This document shows positions 61,826 to 64,000 of a DNA stretch of 64,000 nucleotides, in pieces. Under the pieces are notes generated by a model. That model did no database searches and was not told where the DNA came from. It saw nothing but the letters and a program-made list of their open reading frames with translations. This stretch comes from Hypomesus transpacificus (lineage: Eukaryota; Chordata; Actinopteri; Osmeriformes; Osmeridae), in assembly GCF_021917145.1 (NCBI RefSeq), contig NC_061076.1, positions 1,903,032 to 1,967,031 of the forward strand, given 5' to 3'. Each line of letters opens with the position of its first letter. Positions within the stretch are counted from its first letter, which is position 1. A program made the position numbers and the translations under genes.

Positions 61826-62975
61826 GGGGCGCCACATTCTAGGAGTGGCAACCCAACAGCCAACCCCAGCCCTCCCTGCCTGCCTGTCTGCCTGGTGATG
61901 CTGCATCGACCATGATGAACAACACGGCAACCATCAACACTGTCGCCATCCTTATCCTTCTCAACTCCTCCGCCACCTCTCATTCACAAACAATAGAGGG
62001 GAAAGAATCTATCCCCATTTCTTGATTTCTATATGGATACATTTAAAGTGATGATACAACAAAAAGCATAAGGTACTTAAATATAAACTCTACGCATAAG
62101 TTCTGTGACCTTTGCCCATGCAGTAATTCACTTACCTTTTTCCACACACTTTCTTCTAGCCTTTCTGATGTAAACCTTTCTAGTTGGACTCGGTCTTGGC
62201 CTGTGCAGGATCTTGCTGTACTTTTGATCGCCTCTATGCCACTTCATTTCAGGAAAACAATTCAATTTAAGTTCCTTCTCCAACAATTTCTCTGACACTG
62301 ATAAATCTCCTCAAATTACTGTTTGTGTGTCAGGGTTACCCAAGCTCAGCCCTGGGCAAGTCATGCTTTTGCCCAGAGCAAGTCAGAATAACATACAGCT
62401 GGAATGACTATGGAAACAAATCAAATTAAAATTGAAATGAGAATTTCAACAACAAAAAAATACATTCATGTTTCAATTTTAAAGAGATGAGTTCAAAACC
62501 AACACATTTGGTGGTGTTTAATTGTCAATATTAAGTATTCAATGGCTTTTAAATTTCCAAACATTATGTCATTGATTAACTTCCATAAATGACAGCCCTT
62601 TGCATTAGGAAACAGTCCTATCTGTGGGTAAACAATGTGGTTGGGATGGGATATTGAGAGTGTTCTGCTAATAGTGTAGATGTGTGTTTGAAGCATGTGA
62701 ATGACTGATCATCGACCCTTTATTTGGCAGGTTTTCCCACTCTCCAATAGGCATATCATAGACCTGCTTGGAGTAATCAGACAGTATAACTTTAGTTATT
62801 GTAAATTTGTGAAGCAGTTAATAAAATCTATTGATGCCTATTGCCATGTCTTTGATATTTGGTTTATTGGACATATTTTATAAGTCAACTATTCTGTTCT
62901 TTCAATTGATCTATTTTGTTATTTTTTCAATGACCAATGCTATTTTTTTGTTGCAATAAACAGCATTTTTGTTTA
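61826..62975 (+). other. rundc3a 3'UTR
   Basis: Follows the TAG at 61823-61825. An AATAAA on the plus strand at 62955-62960 is a likely poly(A) signal, giving a 3'UTR of about 1.15 kb. No coding sequence. Confidence 0.55.
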
Positions 62976-64000
62976 TGCCCATCACAGTGTGAGTGAATGA
63001 TTTTAAACAGTGAGACATCTTGTGTTCTCTTAATGTCACTTTCAAATGTGACCAAATTATGTTCAAAACAGCTTGTGCGCGACAAGCCGCTCTACAATCA
63101 AGGCTCTATTTTACTGGCTTTGGCTGTAAAAGAACCAGATTTTACAGCAGGTACAACTTCCGCACAAAACATCAAGACCGCTAGTAGTGATCAAGTGAAA
63201 CGTTGTTCCCCAGTCCCTGGTACAAGGCAGTACATGTCGTTGAGCGCGTGGGGACGCCGTTGTCGCCTACAAACCATAGCCGCAAACCCTAAACTGAACC
63301 CAAACTTCCTACTACCTTGTTTTCTGTGGGTGAGGTACCAGGCAGTGATTGCGAATTATTTCTCATCCTGGTCCCTTTTGACGTAAAGAATAGTTATCTA
63401 AATACCTCGACTCGTGAAAGCCGTTTGTCATTCAAGGTAGCCAGGTTACCATGGAGGTGTCAGAGTTCACGTTCGAGAGTTATACATACCTCAAGGGGAA
63501 ATTATGAATAGCACACCACTGGTCTCACTGAAACCATGTTAAACAACGAAACTTGCCCAAATGAGAAGGAGGGAAGGGGGATGGGTGGGTGGGTGAGAGG
63601 ACGCCGTACGGCAAGCTGTTATGCCTTTTAACAAAGTGGGAGGAAACTTTTAACTTTGGAAGGCATGTCTTTAACAGATAGACAAAGTCTATAACCAATA
63701 GATGATCAGTAGTATTTTTCAGCATCCAACCAGCTACATTATTTTGCATTTGCCTCGCCCCTTGGAAGTAGAAAGTGCACGAGACGAGAGAACTTGTGTT
63801 GTCAGTTATCAGCGGAGGTGCAAGCAGGATCAACATGTAGTGTTAAGGTTTATATAAGTAGTTTAAAAAGCCAAATAGTCCACTTATATTGAAGAAACTA
63901 CTTGATTCGTAGGATGGTGTGGTAATAACTACGTGCCTAACCTTCTACTATTAGACATTTTACTTATTTGAGGACGACAGAAGTTGAGGGGAAATCATGG
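62976..64000. other. Intergenic end of the window, possible start of another plus-strand gene
   Basis: A TATATAA box is at about 63851-63857 on the plus strand, and an ATG with G at +4 (aaatcATGG) occupies 63997-63999, at the very edge. This could be the promoter and start of a downstream gene, but the coding sequence is outside the window. Confidence 0.25.

Overview
The window is vertebrate nuclear DNA, almost certainly from a ray-finned (teleost) fish. Genes are split into many short exons by GT-AG introns. The encoded proteins are fish-like orthologues of human genes. CA/GT, GA and TA microsatellites are dense. Several copies of a tRNA-derived SINE with a 3' tail shared by many teleost SINEs (ending near 'gtctgctaaatgactaaatg') sit in the introns. 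The SINE type would fit a smelt/salmoniform-grade fish, but this is a guess. No prokaryotic, organellar or viral gene was recognised.

Layout. 1-3147 (-): 5' part of gfap (glial intermediate filament), exons 1-6; the 3' exons lie off the left edge. 3.2-6.9 kb: intergenic. 8949-17119 (-): map3k3 (MEKK3), 16 coding exons, complete, with a long 3'UTR towards 6.9 kb and probable 5' non-coding exons up to about 21.6 kb. 24629-32408 (-): limd2, a short LIM protein whose start codon forms the last three bases of its first exon. 34582-40442 (-): ddx42 (DEAD-box helicase), 17 coding exons. 41778-47413 (+): strada (LKB1-complex pseudokinase), 12 coding exons. 48530-50927 (-): rnf113a, 10 coding exons. 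51410-61825 (+): rundc3a, 11 coding exons with a 7.3-kb first intron. The last 2 kb may hold the promoter of a further + strand gene.

All splice junctions were assembled by hand. They keep frame through every gene, giving predicted proteins of 614 (MAP3K3), 114 (LIMD2), 938 (DDX42), 428 (STRADA), 320 (RNF113A) and 433 (RUNDC3A) residues, close to the human lengths for most. ddx42/strada and rnf113a/rundc3a are head-to-head pairs with short shared promoter regions. strada and rnf113a are tail-to-tail with poly(A) signals about 50 bp apart.

The most unusual content is inside intron 1 of rundc3a. On the opposite strand lie two paralogous 82-codon ORFs (55841-56089 and 57885-58133) that encode a protein made of a 14-residue Gly/Thr/Ser/Lys repeat. 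Both end in TAG followed directly by ATG. In the second copy an in-frame 123-codon ORF of the same repeat type follows. I recognise no family for it.
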